Source: Nothophaeocryptopus gaeumannii
Taxonomy: Eukaryota > Ascomycota > Dothideomycetes > Mycosphaerellales > Mycosphaerellaceae
Assembly (NCBI GenBank): GCA_031771865.1
Contig: JASISA010000025.1
Coordinates: 2,046,001 to 2,110,000 of the forward strand
Direction of reading: 5' to 3'
DNA: 64,000 bases
Below are positions 63,589 through 64,000 of the stretch, piece after piece. The notes beneath the pieces were generated by a model that ran no database searches, was not told the DNA's origin, and worked only from the letters and a program-made list of their open reading frames with translations. Numbering within the stretch: the first letter of the stretch is position 1; every line of letters begins with the position of its first letter. Position numbers and translations under genes: made by a program.

Positions 63589-64000
63589 CTTGCTGGCCGC
63601 AAGAGTGGCGTCCGCCCTAGCGATAGATGTATGTAGAATGCTAGATCAGTTCTACAGTCAAGATCGGAGAAGGCAAATAGATGACAGTGAATGAAATAGC
63701 AAATGGAAGCTGTCCTCGTAAGGCCTCCTCACCTGAGGGTGACGGTAGCCATGCACGCCCTGGACCTTGTGAACAAGCATACGGTAGGGTGCGGTAGGGT
63801 AGAGCCGCTCGGTCAAGTCCGTGGCATTCGCGAGCGAACCAATCCGAGGAAGCACAATTGTGTTCCCCGGTCTGCTATACGCGTTTGCGAGAAGGCACCA
63901 GAGTTCGCAAAGATCCCCAAACGAAAGACACGGCCGAAAGGCTGCGCCGCTGGACAGGTGCACGGCGCCTCCTGGCGCTTGTCTGGTGGGGAGTCATTAG
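63589..64000. promoter_or_regulatory. Upstream region of the P450 gene to the window end
   Basis: 412 bases with no supported gene. It should include the P450 promoter. A 101-codon minus-strand frame at 63658-63963 has no domain character. Confidence 0.4.

Noticed and set aside
1..64000. tRNA, rRNA, CRISPR, telomere or intact transposon
   Set aside because: No B-box-like GGTTCGA element in a cloverleaf context, no spacer-repeat array, no TTAGGG run, no reverse transcriptase or transposase domain, and no long terminal or inverted repeats were found by eye.

Overview
The window is nuclear DNA of a filamentous ascomycete (Pezizomycotina). The evidence is short GT-AG introns of about 45-60 nt with GTATGT/GTGAGT-type donors, dense genes on both strands, and fungus-specific families: HET domain, Zn2Cys6 regulator, CYP52-like P450, fungal rhodopsin-like protein, Mrc1 and Aim24. 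A dothideomycete is my guess from overall style only; no rRNA or other marker is present to fix it. I see no tRNA, rRNA, CRISPR array, transposable element or telomere repeat.

Layout. 0-6 kb: a fused hydantoinase/oxoprolinase (cut by the left edge) divergent from an amidase, a likely amide/lactam-using pair. 6-12.2 kb: a GCM1/FAR1-like zinc protein, a glutathione transferase, an arylsulfotransferase-family secretory protein, and the exosome subunit RRP4 divergent from it. 12.6-19.0 kb: an accessory cluster of Lys/Ser/Pro-rich genes without recognisable relatives, partly tandem duplicates, in which the coding signal repeatedly changes frame. 19.3-26.4 kb: sugar/inositol-type transporter, GST-fold protein, a HET-domain gene with one frame break, and a small F-box-like protein. 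26.7-32.3 kb: Zn2Cys6 regulator, a small membrane protein, a Mim2-like protein and eIF2-beta. 32.8-41.1 kb: AIM24, a large protein joining a half zinc-cluster motif to C-terminal membrane helices, a three-copy 295-bp repeat, and CDT1. 42.1-48.9 kb: MFS transporter, an amino-acid permease broken by two frameshifts, the molybdopterin synthase small subunit, and a small unknown protein. 51-60 kb: a Cys-rich small ORF, a truncated rhodopsin-like protein, a mitochondrial KH/PPR-like protein and MRC1 sharing a short divergent promoter. 60.5-63.6 kb: a flavodoxin-fold reductase with a zinc knuckle and a cytochrome P450.

Housekeeping genes (RRP4, eIF2-beta, AIM24, CDT1, MRC1, PPR) are intact and uninterrupted or cleanly spliced. 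Frame breaks are confined to accessory genes (the 12.6-19 kb cluster, the HET gene, the permease), which argues for decay or fast evolution of those loci rather than general sequence error, although base-level errors cannot be excluded. The most unusual items are the 12.6-19 kb family, the half-zinc-cluster/membrane protein, the 295-bp repeat array, and a MoaD-type protein ending in Ser-Gly instead of Gly-Gly.
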